Positions 1-11,489 of a stretch of DNA of 52,889 nucleotides are shown in pieces (the first letter of the stretch is position 1; every line of letters starts with the position of its first letter). Both the position numbers and the translations under genes were made by a program. The notes below the pieces were generated by a model that had not been told where the DNA came from, searched no databases, and worked only from the letters and a program-made list of their open reading frames with translations. Source of the DNA: Sphingomonas sp. (GTDB taxonomy: Bacteria > Pseudomonadota > Alphaproteobacteria > Sphingomonadales > Sphingomonadaceae); assembly GCA_025356055.1 (NCBI GenBank), contig JANXUU010000146.1:1-52889 (forward strand), given 5' to 3'.

Positions 1-1446
<1,446 letters not shown>

Positions 1447-1570
1447 CCGCGCTCCGCTCGCTTGGCGACACGCCGCGACATCCGATTTTACTGTCCTACG
1501 CGCCCCTATTTCGCGCATGGGCTTGGCGATGAAGTTCTCACCCACCAGTCTGGTTCCCACCGGCGTCGCC

Positions 1571-1587
1571 ACCGGACCCGGTCCGGT
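1571..1587. repeat. perfect short inverted repeat in guaB-rsmB gap
   Basis: ACCGGAC, a three-base CCG loop, then GTCCGGT form a perfect 7-bp hairpin in the 201-bp gap between the guaB stop and the next start. There is no following T-run, so it is not a canonical terminator. It could be a weak transcription pause, part of an operator, or chance in GC-rich DNA. Nothing else recognisable is seen in this gap. Confidence 0.3.
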
Positions 1588-1647
1588 CGCGCGCAAACCT
1601 CGCCACACTGTCAACCGTGTCCAAAACTCCACCGCGGACGCCGCTCG

Positions 1648-2826
1648 ATGACCCCGTCGGCGCGAGTCCAGGCGGCAATCGAGCTGCTCGACGAAGTGAT
1701 CGCCTCGGCGCGCGATGACGGCCCGCCCGCCGACGCGATCGTCGCGGCTTACTTCAAGACTCGTCGGTACGCCGGATCAAAAGACCGCCGCGCGGTGCGC
1801 GAGCTCGTGTTCCGCGCCATCCGCCGTTCGGCCGAGATCCCCGTCAGCGGCCGCTCGGCGATGCTCGGCCTGTCGGCCGACGATCGCGAGATTCTCGACA
1901 GCTTCACCGGACCGCCGCACGGCCCCGATCCTGTTATCAAGGGCGAGAAGCGGGCACCAGTGAGCCTTATTCCGCCATGGATCGAACGCGAACTGTCCCC
2001 GCTGGTCACTCGCGACGAATGGCCGGCGCTCGTACTACGCGCGCCGCTCGACATCCGCGTCAACGCTGCCCGCACGACCCGCGAAGCAATCGCCGAGGCC
2101 TTTCCAGGCGCCGAACCGACACCGCTCAGCCCGTGGGGACTGCGCCTTCTGCCCGATACTCGTGTCGACCAAAGCGAGGCCTTGGCGGAAGGCTTGGTGG
2201 AGGTCCAGGACGAGGGCAGCCAGCTGATCGCGCTCGCTTGCGCCGCCAAGCCCGGAATGCGCATCATCGACCTGTGCGCAGGCGCAGGGGGCAAGTCTCT
2301 CGCGCTGGCTTCGGCCGTTTCGAACGGCGCCGAGATCATCGCCTGCGACACCAACCGCCAGCGCCTGTCAAAATTGCCCCAACGGGCCGATCGCGCCGGG
2401 GCGACCATCACCACCCGCCTGCTCGACGCTCCGCGCGAAGCCGAGGCGCTCATCGCGTTGCGCGGAAGCGCCGACATCGTGCTCGTCGATGCGCCCTGCT
2501 CGGGCAGCGGGACTTGGCGGCGAAGCCCGGAAGGGCGCTGGCGCCTGACCGCAGATCGACTTGCCCGCGTCATCGCGCTCCAGGTGCGCGTGCTCGATCT
2601 TGCCGCGCCATTGGTCAAGCCTGGCGGCGCGCTGGTCTATGCGGTCTGCTCGCTGCTCGGTCGCGAGGGCATGGATCAGGTGGCAAGCTTCTTAGGGCGC
2701 CATTCAGGATGGAGCGTGCAAGATCCCTTTACCGACATTGGACGGCTCGATGGGGCGGGGCGCTTGCTTACCCCCGGTCACGATATGACCGATGGATTTT
2801 TCGTCGCGCGGCTTGTCCGCTCGTGA
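1648..2826 (+). CDS. rsmB: RsmB/NOP-family rRNA (cytosine-5) methyltransferase
   Basis: SAM-dependent RNA m5C methyltransferase, 392 residues. The class I SAM-binding motif DLCAGAGGKS is at about 208-217. Motif IV DAPCSGSG places a Cys near 284, and motif VI YAVCSLL the second Cys near 334. In this family the motif VI Cys attacks cytosine and the motif IV Cys helps release the product; both are kept, although the usual TCS reads VCS. The frame stays open upstream to 1462, but ATG 1648 starts a natural N-terminus (MTPSARV) and the upstream peptide resembles nothing. Only a short N-terminal helical region precedes the PUA/NOP-like part; an obvious full NusB domain is not recognisable. The target base in 16S rRNA cannot be fixed from sequence, so the symbol is by family. 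Confidence 0.87.
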   Translation: MTPSARVQAAIELLDEVIASARDDGPPADAIVAAYFKTRRYAGSKDRRAVRELVFRAIRRSAEIPVSGRSAMLGLSADDREILDSFTGPPHGPDPVIKGEKRAPVSLIPPWIERELSPLVTRDEWPALVLRAPLDIRVNAARTTREAIAEAFPGAEPTPLSPWGLRLLPDTRVDQSEALAEGLVEVQDEGSQLIALACAAKPGMRIIDLCAGAGGKSLALASAVSNGAEIIACDTNRQRLSKLPQRADRAGATITTRLLDAPREAEALIALRGSADIVLVDAPCSGSGTWRRSPEGRWRLTADRLARVIALQVRVLDLAAPLVKPGGALVYAVCSLLGREGMDQVASFLGRHSGWSVQDPFTDIGRLDGAGRLLTPGHDMTDGFFVARLVRS

Positions 2827-2855
2827 TACGCAGCGTTGCTGTAATGGAGAGATTG

Positions 2856-3344
2856 ATGGCTAAGCGGTTGATGCTGTTGACGTTGGCACTCACGGGCATG
2901 GCGACCGCGCCGTTGTCGGCACAAAAGCCCGACGACCAGATCGCACCGCTGTCGATCCAGCTGCAGAAACAGGGCGAAGCTTCGTTAACGGCTGGCAATT
3001 TCACGTCCGCCGACGACGTGCTCGAAACCGCGCTCGCGGTCGACCCGCGCAACCGCGCCGCCTTCATCGACCTCGCCCGCGTCGCAACCCGCCAGAAACT
3101 GTTCGGCAAGGCCGTGCGCTTTGCCAACAAGGCGCTCGCACTCGAGCCCAACGATCGCGACGCGCTCGCCGTCCAGGGCGTTGCAATGGTCGAGCTTGGC
3201 GCGACGCCGCGCGCGCAGCAGAACCTTACCAAGCTTCAGTCGCTATGCGGAAAGGCTTGCCCGCAAGTTTCTGAACTCGGCGCCGCGATCACGCGAGGAC
3301 CGAGCCCGGCACCCGCCAAGCCAGTTTCGGTTTCGAAGAAATAG
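2856..3344 (+). CDS. small secreted tetratricopeptide-repeat protein
   Basis: A 162-residue protein with a cleavable signal peptide (KRLMLLTLAL core, cleavage likely after PLSAQ near residue 22). Two TPR-like helical pairs follow, with the characteristic pattern A..ALA.DP.N..A and A..AL.LEPND (about residues 45-110). It ends in a short Cys-containing segment (CGKAC, an x3-spaced cysteine pair) and a Pro/Ala-rich tail. GGAGAG is spaced four bases before ATG 2856; ATG 2844 in the same frame is an alternative but places the signal peptide less well. It lies 29 bp after the methyltransferase gene on the same strand and is probably co-transcribed. TPRs imply a protein-binding role in the periplasm; the partner is unknown. 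Confidence 0.75.
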   Translation: MAKRLMLLTLALTGMATAPLSAQKPDDQIAPLSIQLQKQGEASLTAGNFTSADDVLETALAVDPRNRAAFIDLARVATRQKLFGKAVRFANKALALEPNDRDALAVQGVAMVELGATPRAQQNLTKLQSLCGKACPQVSELGAAITRGPSPAPAKPVSVSKK

Positions 3345-3371
3345 CCGCTGGCCAGCGCTGCTATTGAGAAA

Positions 3372-3447
<76 letters not shown>

Positions 3448-3498
3448 CCAAAATCGGGGTTGCCGAATGGCAATGCCGGAAGGCCATCGCGGCGTCCT

Positions 3499-3532
3499 GC
3501 GGGCGGGCCTCTAACAAGCGCGGTCCGCCCGC
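3499..3532 (-). terminator. possible terminator-like inverted repeat after rodA
   Basis: Two 11-base arms, GCGGGCGGGCC and GGTCCGCCCGC, pair with one G.T on a 12-base loop, 7 bp beyond the rodA stop. The hairpin would be very stable. No T-run follows on the minus strand, so intrinsic termination is doubtful; it may instead protect the 3' end of the mre-mrd mRNA. Confidence 0.4.
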
Positions 3533-3538
3533 GCAAGG

Positions 3539-4651
3539 CTATTCGAGCCGGGATTGCGTGCGCTGCTGCCGCTCGAGCGCCATCAGGATGCCGAGGCAGA
3601 TCATGACTGTCATCACCGCCGACCCGCCGAAGCTGACGAGCGGGAGCGGGACGCCGACTACGGGGGCCAATCCCATGACCATCATCAGGTTGATCGTGAC
3701 GTAGAAGAAGATCGTCATCGACAGACCGGCGGCGGCAAGCTGCGCAAAGCGCGACTTGGCGTTGGTGCTGACCCTCATTCCCCATCGAATAATCATGCCG
3801 AAGGCGAGTATCAAAAGTATGCCCCCGACCAGCCCCCATTCTTCAGCCATCGTCGCAAAGACAAAGTCGGTGTGGCCTTCGGGGAGATAGTCGAGGTGGC
3901 TCTGGCTACCCTGAAGAAAGCCCTTGCCCCAGATGCCGCCTGAACCGATCGCGATCTTCGACTGGCTGATGTGATATCCGGCGCCAAGCGGATCGCTCTC
4001 CGGGTCCATGAAGATGAACACCCGCTTGCGCTGGTAATCGTGCATGGAGTGGAAGGCGATTGGCGCCGCCGCGGCGAGCAGCGCTCCGCTGCCGAGGAAG
4101 AGATAAAGTGGCAGCCCGGCAAGGAACATCACCGTGATCCCGCACAGAAGCACCATGATGCAGGTGCCAAGGTCGGGCTGGATGAGGATCAGGAAGGCAG
4201 GCACGCCAAGCAGCGTCAACGCCGGCCAGATCGCGCGCCACTTGCGAATCTCTCCTGTTGGCAGAAGCTCGTAGAAGCGGGCCAGCGTGAGGACGATCGC
4301 GGGCTTCATGAACTCGGACGGCTGGAGACGGATCGGGCCTAGCTCAAGCCAGCGTTGGGCGCCCTTCTTCACGAGGCCGAGCGCCTCGACCCCGATGAGC
4401 ATGACGATGATCAACGCGAAGATCGGGAAGGTCGCGGCCTTGATCGTCGCTTCCTTGAGCCCCGACATGGCGATGGCTAGGCCAAGGAACAACAGGAACA
4501 CGATCGCTTGCTTGATCGCCCAAGGATGAATCGACCCGCCCGCCGCCGAATAGAGCACCACCAGACCGAAGCCGGCGATCATGCTGACCATGAAAATCAG
4601 TCGCCACGGCAACTTCGCCAACGGTCGCGGGATGATCGTTGAGCCGATCAC
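3539..4651 (-). CDS. rodA: rod-shape-determining SEDS glycosyltransferase RodA
   Basis: Peptidoglycan polymerase of the SEDS family, an inner-membrane protein that polymerises lipid II for side-wall growth with PBP2 as its transpeptidase partner. The 370 residues contain about ten hydrophobic segments. Family landmarks are GAQRWLELGP, LQPSEFMKPA, the conserved IQPDLGT, then GSQSHLDYLPE, HTDFVFA.MAEEWG and the C-terminal PLPLVSFGGS. The Asp in the QPDLGT / LPEGHTDF region corresponds to the family's essential acidic site. The start is GTG 4651, with no strong ribosome-binding site, 29 nt after the mrdA stop. It is the last gene of mreB-mreC-mreD-mrdA-rodA. FtsW is the alternative paralogue, but the context is decisive for RodA. 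Confidence 0.96.
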   Translation of the reverse strand: MIGSTIIPRPLAKLPWRLIFMVSMIAGFGLVVLYSAAGGSIHPWAIKQAIVFLLFLGLAIAMSGLKEATIKAATFPIFALIIVMLIGVEALGLVKKGAQRWLELGPIRLQPSEFMKPAIVLTLARFYELLPTGEIRKWRAIWPALTLLGVPAFLILIQPDLGTCIMVLLCGITVMFLAGLPLYLFLGSGALLAAAAPIAFHSMHDYQRKRVFIFMDPESDPLGAGYHISQSKIAIGSGGIWGKGFLQGSQSHLDYLPEGHTDFVFATMAEEWGLVGGILLILAFGMIIRWGMRVSTNAKSRFAQLAAAGLSMTIFFYVTINLMMVMGLAPVVGVPLPLVSFGGSAVMTVMICLGILMALERQQRTQSRLE

Positions 4652-4680
4652 CTAACCGGCACGCATAATTGCGGGGCCGA

Positions 4681-6615
4681 TCATGCCTTCTTGTCGCTGA
4701 GCGGTAGTCCGTTCGCCGAGCGCCACGCCCTGGTTTTGGCGGCGATGCGCTGGTCGAGTGAGCCGCCTATGCTCGATTCGAACGCATCGAGCGCGGCCAG
4801 GCCCTTTTGTTTGTCGAACAGATAGAGCAACGTGTCGCGGATGATTGGGGCGGCGACCTGCGCGCCGAAGCCGCCATGCTCGATCACCGCCGCCGCGCAA
4901 TATTTGGGCTGCTCGACCGGAGCGAAGGCGACGAACAGCGAGTGATCGCGTATCTTCCAGTTGAGGCTCTCGTTCGAGCGAACCCCGCCTGAGTTGCGCT
5001 CGCCCATGCTGATGCGGCGGACCTGCGCGGTGCCAGTCTTCCCCGCCATCTGGATGTTATCGAGCGGCAGCTTCGCGGCACCCGCGGTCCCGACGCCCGA
5101 ATTGACGACACCACCCATCGCCTCGCGCACGAAAACGAGATGCTCGGGCGTGACCGAAAGCGGGGGCGGGGGGAGCGTGCGCTGCCCGGCGACCAGCCGC
5201 GGCTGGATGACATGACCACTGGCGATCCGTCCCGCCATCACCGCCAGCTGAAGCGGATTGACCAGCACGTTGCCCTGGCCGATCGACATGTTGATCGTGT
5301 CGTAAACCTCCCACTTGCGATGCGAGTGCTTCATCAGCCACTCGGGATCGGGGACGGTGCCGAAGCGCTGCGACGAAAAGGGCAGGTCAAACTTTTCGCC
5401 GAACCCCATCTGGCGTGCCATCGGGGCGATTACCTCGACGCCCGCACGGCGCGCCATCTCGTAAAAATAAATATCGCAGCTCTTCATGATGGCATCGGCC
5501 ATCGCGACCGATCCGTGGCGTTTGTCGCAGTGGAAGATAGCGTTGCCGACCCGATAAGAGCCAGCGCAGAAGACGCGCTCTGACGGCCTGATCCCGGACT
5601 TGAGCAGTGCAAGGCTCATCAGTGGTTTGATCGTCGAGCCCGATGGATAAAGGCTCTCGGTGACCTTGTCGACGAGTGGCAGATGGTCGTTTTCCGAAAG
5701 CATTCGCCACTCGTTGCGGCTGATCCCGTCGGAGAAGTTGTTCGGGTCGAACGACGGCATCGAGGGCATCGCGAGGATATCGCCGGTCGCGACGTCAAGC
5801 ACTACGACCGAACCGGATTGATCGCCGATGCGCCGCGCCGCGAACTGGTGGAGGTCGGTATCTATCGTCAGTTTGACGGTGCCGCCGCTACGGTCGGGCT
5901 TGGGGTCGAGCTCTTTGACCAGCTTGCCCTTCGCGGTAACTTCGACCCGCTGGCCACCGGGCTGGCCGCGCAAGGTCGGTTCCATCACCTGCTCGAGACC
6001 TTCTTTGCCGATTTTAACGCCAGGAATGATGAGCAGCGGATTCTTGTTCTCGCGCTCATATTCCTTGGCGGAGGCCGCGCCGACATAGCCGATTAGCTGG
6101 CCGACCGCAGAACCGCCGGGATAGGATCGGGCAAACCCGCGCGACGCCGCAACTCCGGCGAGCTCGCTCTGACGAACGGTCACCGCAGCATATTTTTCAT
6201 AGGGGATGTTGTCGGCAACCGAGACTGGCTTGAAGCCGCGCGCGTCATCGAGTTCGCCGTTGATGCGATCGACTTCGTCGGGCGACAGCGACAGGAGCGC
6301 GGCGAGGTTGGTGACGATCATCAGCCGGTCGACGATCTGCTGCGGAATCAAATCGACACGGAAGCTCGAGCGATTGATCGCGATCGGCTTGCCATTGCGG
6401 TCGACGATCCAGCCGCGGCGCGGCGGCACCGGAATGAGTTGGACGCGATTACTCTCGGAAAGTAGCTGATATTTTTCGTTCTGCGCGATTGCGAGAAAGG
6501 CCATTCGACCTGCGAGTAGCGCGCCGAATGCCCCCTGTGCGCCGCCGACGAACAGCATCCGCCGCGAGAAGCTGAGCGATTGGTGTGCGCTGGTGATCCG
6601 CTGCCACTTGCTCAT
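4681..6615 (-). CDS. mrdA: penicillin-binding protein 2 (PBP2)
   Basis: Class B penicillin-binding protein, the DD-transpeptidase of the elongasome, 644 residues. It has a short cytoplasmic N-terminus, one membrane anchor (about 19-45), a pedestal/dimerisation domain with the conserved RGWIVDRNG stretch, and the transpeptidase domain. SxxK is SGSTIK with the nucleophile near Ser327, an SCD motif follows (KSCDIYFYEMA), and the third motif is KTGTAQ (MAGKTGT). ATG 6615 was chosen because it overlaps the mreD stop as ATGA and starts the anchor normally; the frame is open further upstream, but that extension is only a shadow of mreD. The C-terminus after KTG is normal in length. It works with RodA and is tied to MreB through MreC/MreD. 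Confidence 0.96.
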   Translation of the reverse strand: MSKWQRITSAHQSLSFSRRMLFVGGAQGAFGALLAGRMAFLAIAQNEKYQLLSESNRVQLIPVPPRRGWIVDRNGKPIAINRSSFRVDLIPQQIVDRLMIVTNLAALLSLSPDEVDRINGELDDARGFKPVSVADNIPYEKYAAVTVRQSELAGVAASRGFARSYPGGSAVGQLIGYVGAASAKEYERENKNPLLIIPGVKIGKEGLEQVMEPTLRGQPGGQRVEVTAKGKLVKELDPKPDRSGGTVKLTIDTDLHQFAARRIGDQSGSVVVLDVATGDILAMPSMPSFDPNNFSDGISRNEWRMLSENDHLPLVDKVTESLYPSGSTIKPLMSLALLKSGIRPSERVFCAGSYRVGNAIFHCDKRHGSVAMADAIMKSCDIYFYEMARRAGVEVIAPMARQMGFGEKFDLPFSSQRFGTVPDPEWLMKHSHRKWEVYDTINMSIGQGNVLVNPLQLAVMAGRIASGHVIQPRLVAGQRTLPPPPLSVTPEHLVFVREAMGGVVNSGVGTAGAAKLPLDNIQMAGKTGTAQVRRISMGERNSGGVRSNESLNWKIRDHSLFVAFAPVEQPKYCAAAVIEHGGFGAQVAAPIIRDTLLYLFDKQKGLAALDAFESSIGGSLDQRIAAKTRAWRSANGLPLSDKKA

Positions 6616-7136
6616 CGCCCCAACCGCCAGCGGTCGATGTGGCTGGCAATGCCGGCGACGAGTGGGAAGGCAACCATGCTGAGCAGCGCGGTTGGCAGCA
6701 TCGCGCTGAATGGCACATGAGCGCCACCCCACGCCGCGACCCGCCAGATCAACCAAATTTCACCGAGAATGAGCAGCACTGCGATTAGCCACTCAATCCA
6801 ATAGTCGCGCCACAGCGTTCGCCCGTCGGCCAGATCAAGCAGCAGCATAGCGAGCGGCCAAAGGGTGATCGACTGGCCGATCGGCGATCCGGTGACGAGA
6901 TCGTTAACGAAGCCGAGCGGCGCCGCCCACCACGCCGGCCACGGGTCAGCGCGAAGCAGTCGCCAGGCTATTAGCATGAGGAAACCGAAGTCGGGGCCCC
7001 AGCCCGCGCTTGAGACAATCGGCAGCACCGAGACGAACGAGCCCACAACAACCGACACAGCGGGCGCGAGCAGCGCGCCACGGCGCGGCCCTTGCCCGAT
7101 CGCGCCAGATCGCTGCTGAAGCGCCGAGCGGACCAT
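6612..7136 (-). CDS. mreD: rod-shape-determining protein MreD
   Basis: Small integral inner-membrane protein of the elongasome, 174 residues with five to six hydrophobic segments. These include a central PxGFVNDLVTGSPIGQ stretch, which matches the MreD family's conserved G...D...G.P.G region. The first ~30 residues are polar and cytoplasmic. It starts at ATG 7136, sharing one base with the mreC stop (TGATG), and ends overlapping the mrdA start (ATGA), so translation of the three genes is probably coupled. Sequence conservation in MreD is weak generally; position between mreC and mrdA carries much of the assignment. Confidence 0.93.
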   Translation of the reverse strand: MVRSALQQRSGAIGQGPRRGALLAPAVSVVVGSFVSVLPIVSSAGWGPDFGFLMLIAWRLLRADPWPAWWAAPLGFVNDLVTGSPIGQSITLWPLAMLLLDLADGRTLWRDYWIEWLIAVLLILGEIWLIWRVAAWGGAHVPFSAMLPTALLSMVAFPLVAGIASHIDRWRLGR

Positions 7137-8038
7137 CAGGGCTTCGCCGTGAGTTTCTTGGGTGCGGGTGGCGGTGGCGGCGGCTGCTCGGCGAGTGGCT
7201 CAAACGGTCGTTCAACGATCGCAAAGCTCGAGCTCGAAGGATCGGCGAGCGGGATGGCTATTGCACCATCATCGTCGAGCCGGATGATCTTCGCCACCGG
7301 CACCAGCGGCGGATAAATACCGCCGGTTCCCGAGGTCATCAACAAGTCCCCGATCCGGAACGGGTTGCGCCCCACCTCAAGCGGACGGATGTCGAGTGTC
7401 CCGTCGCCGCGCCCAGTCGATATCGCGGGGCGGCCGCCGCGAAGCAGCCGCGCGGGGACGATGCTGGCGCGGTCGCTGATTAGCAGAATGCGGCTGGCAA
7501 AGCGCCCGACCTCGGCTACGCGTCCGACCAGCCCGGCATTCGTGCGCACCGGCATGCCCACCGAGACGCCATCGCCACTCCCCGCCGACAGTACGGCAAA
7601 GCGTCGCGGGCTCTCAAAGCTTGAACCGACGATCCGTCCGGTGGCCACCGCCTCGCGGCTATGCTCGCGAAGCTGGAGCACAGCTTTGAGTTGGGCATTC
7701 TCAAGCTGTATCGCCTCGGCCTCGATCATTCGCTGAAGCATTGCGCGGTTGTCGTGACGCAACTGGTCGTTCTGCCGCGCCGCATCCCAATAATCGCCCG
7801 CACCGCTAGTCAGCCCCCTGACCGTCATCGTAACCGAGCGCATCGACCCGGTGATCGGCGCAGTAATATCGAGGGCAGCGCCTCGCACCGCCGCATAGCT
7901 CGACGGTGCCACCAAGGACGAGACGAGCATGATCAGACCGACGACGATCCCTGCGATGGTCGCGATGAGCGTAAAGAACAGCCCATATTGCGCTCGCCGC
8001 GACCAGCCGGGCCGCGCCCCTGCTGGTGGCGCCACCAT
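7136..8038 (-). CDS. mreC: rod-shape-determining protein MreC
   Basis: Periplasmic scaffold of the elongasome that binds PBP2 and links it to MreB, 300 residues. A basic cytoplasmic N-terminus (GWSRRAQYG) is followed by one transmembrane helix (about 20-42). Next comes a coiled-coil helix rich in Gln/Glu/Leu (about 85-125), then the double beta-barrel MreC core with GRIVGSSFESPRR, GMPV.TNAGLVGRV and ILLISDRAS. The tail is proline-rich (six consecutive Pro near residue 285) and then basic, which is common in alphaproteobacterial MreC. The gene lies 12 bp after mreB. Confidence 0.95.
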   Translation of the reverse strand: MVAPPAGARPGWSRRAQYGLFFTLIATIAGIVVGLIMLVSSLVAPSSYAAVRGAALDITAPITGSMRSVTMTVRGLTSGAGDYWDAARQNDQLRHDNRAMLQRMIEAEAIQLENAQLKAVLQLREHSREAVATGRIVGSSFESPRRFAVLSAGSGDGVSVGMPVRTNAGLVGRVAEVGRFASRILLISDRASIVPARLLRGGRPAISTGRGDGTLDIRPLEVGRNPFRIGDLLMTSGTGGIYPPLVPVAKIIRLDDDGAIAIPLADPSSSSFAIVERPFEPLAEQPPPPPPAPKKLTAKP

Positions 8039-8050
8039 TGCTCCGGTCCC

Positions 8051-9094
<1,044 letters not shown>

Positions 9095-9233
9095 TCACGT
9101 CTCTTTCGAGTGTCTTGGCGAAGGGCGGCGTGCCATTTACCGTTGTTTAAACAGATCCCGTTGAAAGCACGCTTTATTCTAGACGAAATCAGCGCTTCGC
9201 GAGAGCCTCCCGCTTGGGCTATCATTCGCTAAC
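9095..9233. promoter_or_regulatory. divergent mreB / mutL promoter region
   Basis: The only intergenic stretch between two oppositely transcribed genes here. Reading toward mreB, TAGAAT (plus-strand ATTCTA 9176-9181) is a good -10 hexamer about 80 bp before the mreB start. The hexamer 17 bases upstream of it is poor, so an activator or an alternative sigma factor is possible. The region is distinctly more AT-rich than its surroundings and contains the palindrome GTTTAAAC (9145-9152). No clear mutL promoter could be picked. Confidence 0.4.
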
Positions 9234-11000
9234 ATGTCAATAAGAAGGCTTCCCTCCGGACTGATCGACCGCATCGCCGCGGGCGAGGTCGTCGAGCGCC
9301 CGGCGAGCGCGCTCAAGGAGCTGATTGAAAATGCGCTCGACGCCGGCGCGGCGACAATCGTGATTCGTCTCTCGGCGGGCGGTCTCGACCTGGTCGAAGT
9401 CAGCGACGACGGATCGGGAATGCGTGCATCCGAAATGGTGCTTGCGCTCGAGCGGCATGCAACGTCGAAATTGCCCGACGAACATATCGAGGATGTCGCG
9501 AGCTTCGGCTTTCGCGGCGAGGCATTGCCGTCGATCGCCAGCGTTTCGCGCCTGACGCTCGAAAGTCGCGAGCGCGGGGCAGGCCAGGGCTGGCGAATTG
9601 CCATTGACCACGGGGCGGTGGCAGGGGAGGGTCCAGTGGCGGTCCCCCCGGGGACGCGAGTGCGGGTTGAGGGATTGTTCGACAAGGTCCCCGCTCGACG
9701 CAAGTTTCTGCGCTCTCCTCGCGCCGAATATGCCGCCTGCGTCGATGTCGTGAAGCGGCTTGCGCTCGCCCGGCCCGATGTCGGCTTCCGCATGGAAAAT
9801 GACGGGCGCCGGTCGATCTCGGTGCAGGCGAGCGATGCGCCAGCCCGCGTGGCGGCGCTGCTCGACCCGGGTCTCGAACGGCACGGTGTGGGTATTGACC
9901 ATGTTCGCGAGCGGATGCGCTTGACCGGGGTCGTAAGCCTGCCGACCTTCAACCGCGGCATGGCGGATCAGCAGTATCTTTTCGTCAATTCGCGCCCGGT
10001 CAAGGACCGTCTGCTCGTCGGAGCCATGCGTGCCGCCTATCGCGACCTGCTCGCCCGCGATCGTCACCCGGTCGCGGCCTTGTTCGTCGACGTTCCGGGG
10101 AGCGAGGTCGACATCAACGTTCATCCCGCCAAGACCGAAGTCCGCTTCCGCGATCCGGCCGCGGTGCGCGGGCTGATCGTCGGGGGACTGAGGCAGGCGC
10201 TCGAGACAGCCGGCCACCGCAGCGCCGCGCGCGAGCAAATGGCGGCACCGTTACAATGGACGACAAGCGCCGATCGTCGTCCCGGTCGACCGGAGAGCTG
10301 GGCTCCCTCGCCTCCCGGAACCACGGCCTTCGCCCGGACAATCCTTCGGGAAGCGCGCCTCGACTTCGGCCAGATCGCCCCCGCCGCCCGCGCAGAACCC
10401 GCCACTGCGCCAGTCCCCGCCCACCCCCTCGGCGTCGCGCGCGGCCAAGTCGCCCAAACCTATATCGTCGCCGAGGCCGAAGACGGCCTTATCATCGTCG
10501 ACCAACATGCCGCGCATGAGCGGCTCGTCCTCGAACGGATGCGCGCCGCCCGCATCGACGGCGAAGTCGCGCGCCAGGTGCTGCTGATTGCCGAGACAGT
10601 CGAACTCGACGAGGTCGATTGCGACCGGCTTGAGGAGGCAGCTTCGGGCCTCTCCGACCTAGGCCTGGACATCGAGCGCTTCGGTCCGTCCGCGATGCTC
10701 GTCCGCGCTGTCCCTGCGGCACTCGGTAAGCCAGACGTCGCCGCGCTCCTAGCCGATCTCGCCGCCGAAATCGCCGAGCTTGGCGGCGCGGTCTCGCTGC
10801 GCGACCGGCTCGATCTGGTCGCTGCGACCATCGCCTGCCACGGCTCCGTTCGGGCCGGGCGCGTGTTATCGGTCGCCGAGATGAACGCGCTGCTTCGCGA
10901 AATGGAGGTCACCCCCAACTCGGGCCAGTGCAACCACGGCCGCCCCACTTGGGTAAAGCTGGCGCACGGCGACATCGAGCGATTGTTCGGGCGGCGCTGA
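9234..11000 (+). CDS. mutL: DNA mismatch repair protein MutL (endonuclease type)
   Basis: Mismatch-repair ATPase and nicking endonuclease, 588 residues. The N-terminal GHKL ATPase has IAAGEVVERPAS, ELIENALDAGA, DDGSGM, RHATSKL and SFGFRGEALPS. A transducer domain follows (FVNSRPVKD, VDINVHPAKTEVRF). After a Pro/Ala-rich linker (about 345-400), the C-terminal dimerisation domain carries DQHAAHERLVLE, which fits the endonuclease motif DQHA(x)2E(x)4E. It ends with CNHGRPTW, matching the CxHGRP metal-site motif. This indicates a self-nicking MutL, as expected for bacteria without MutH. The gene is monocistronic, divergent from mreB. Confidence 0.97.
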   Translation: MSIRRLPSGLIDRIAAGEVVERPASALKELIENALDAGAATIVIRLSAGGLDLVEVSDDGSGMRASEMVLALERHATSKLPDEHIEDVASFGFRGEALPSIASVSRLTLESRERGAGQGWRIAIDHGAVAGEGPVAVPPGTRVRVEGLFDKVPARRKFLRSPRAEYAACVDVVKRLALARPDVGFRMENDGRRSISVQASDAPARVAALLDPGLERHGVGIDHVRERMRLTGVVSLPTFNRGMADQQYLFVNSRPVKDRLLVGAMRAAYRDLLARDRHPVAALFVDVPGSEVDINVHPAKTEVRFRDPAAVRGLIVGGLRQALETAGHRSAAREQMAAPLQWTTSADRRPGRPESWAPSPPGTTAFARTILREARLDFGQIAPAARAEPATAPVPAHPLGVARGQVAQTYIVAEAEDGLIIVDQHAAHERLVLERMRAARIDGEVARQVLLIAETVELDEVDCDRLEEAASGLSDLGLDIERFGPSAMLVRAVPAALGKPDVAALLADLAAEIAELGGAVSLRDRLDLVAATIACHGSVRAGRVLSVAEMNALLREMEVTPNSGQCNHGRPTWVKLAHGDIERLFGRR

Positions 11001-11090
11001 AATTGCGTTTAAGTCCCGTTTGATTATGAAATATTAATATTCGATGCTCTATCTGGGGTTCGGTCGAGGCTTGGTCAACGGATTGAGACG

Positions 11091-11489
11091 ATGGAACAGC
11101 TGATCTATATCTCCACTTCGCACACCGAGCCGGCGCTCAACGTGGTTCACGACATCTTGGCGGTCTCTCGCCGCAACAATCGCGCCGACGATCTGACCGG
11201 GCTGCTGATCGTCGGTGGGCGACGCTTTCTCCAAGTGCTTGAAGGACCTCGTACATCGCTCGACGCGACATATCGCCGTATTGCCGCCGATGACCGCCAT
11301 TTCGCGATGGTCAAGCTTAGTAGAAAGCTAATTACCAAGCGAAGCTTTCCGGATTGGGAAATGGGGTATCATCAAGGCGCCGGTGGCGGACTCGTCGAAA
11401 TCGTCGAGCGGCTGAGCGAGCCGGTCGATGATCCGTGCTTGCGCGCCGAGATCCGGGGATTCGCGCAGCTGCACAGCAAGGCCGCCTAG
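11091..11489 (+). CDS. short BLUF-domain blue-light sensor
   Basis: A 132-residue protein that is essentially a single BLUF domain, a flavin (FAD)-binding blue-light photoreceptor fold. Key residues are visible: Tyr6 in LIYIST, Asn29/Asn30 in SRRNNRADDLTGLL, Gln48 in RRFLQVLEG, and Trp89/Met91 in FPDWEMGY. The Tyr/Gln/Asn set forms the flavin hydrogen-bond switch in characterised BLUF proteins. About 35 residues beyond the core form a C-terminal helical cap but no output domain, so signalling would be by protein contact. An AT-rich upstream segment (about 11022-11042) could hold the promoter. The stop overlaps the stop of the opposing KARI gene by 4 nt. Confidence 0.92.
   Translation: MEQLIYISTSHTEPALNVVHDILAVSRRNNRADDLTGLLIVGGRRFLQVLEGPRTSLDATYRRIAADDRHFAMVKLSRKLITKRSFPDWEMGYHQGAGGGLVEIVERLSEPVDDPCLRAEIRGFAQLHSKAA

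Noticed and set aside
1462-1647. Upstream extension of the RsmB-like protein.
   Set aside because: No family similarity and no ribosome-binding site; 1648 gives the expected N-terminus.
3346-3357. CGCTGGCCAGCG palindrome after the TPR gene as a terminator.
   Set aside because: No loop for a hairpin and no T-run.
9145-9152. GTTTAAAC palindrome as an operator.
   Set aside because: Eight bases in an AT-rich promoter region; no second copy or known regulator to support it.
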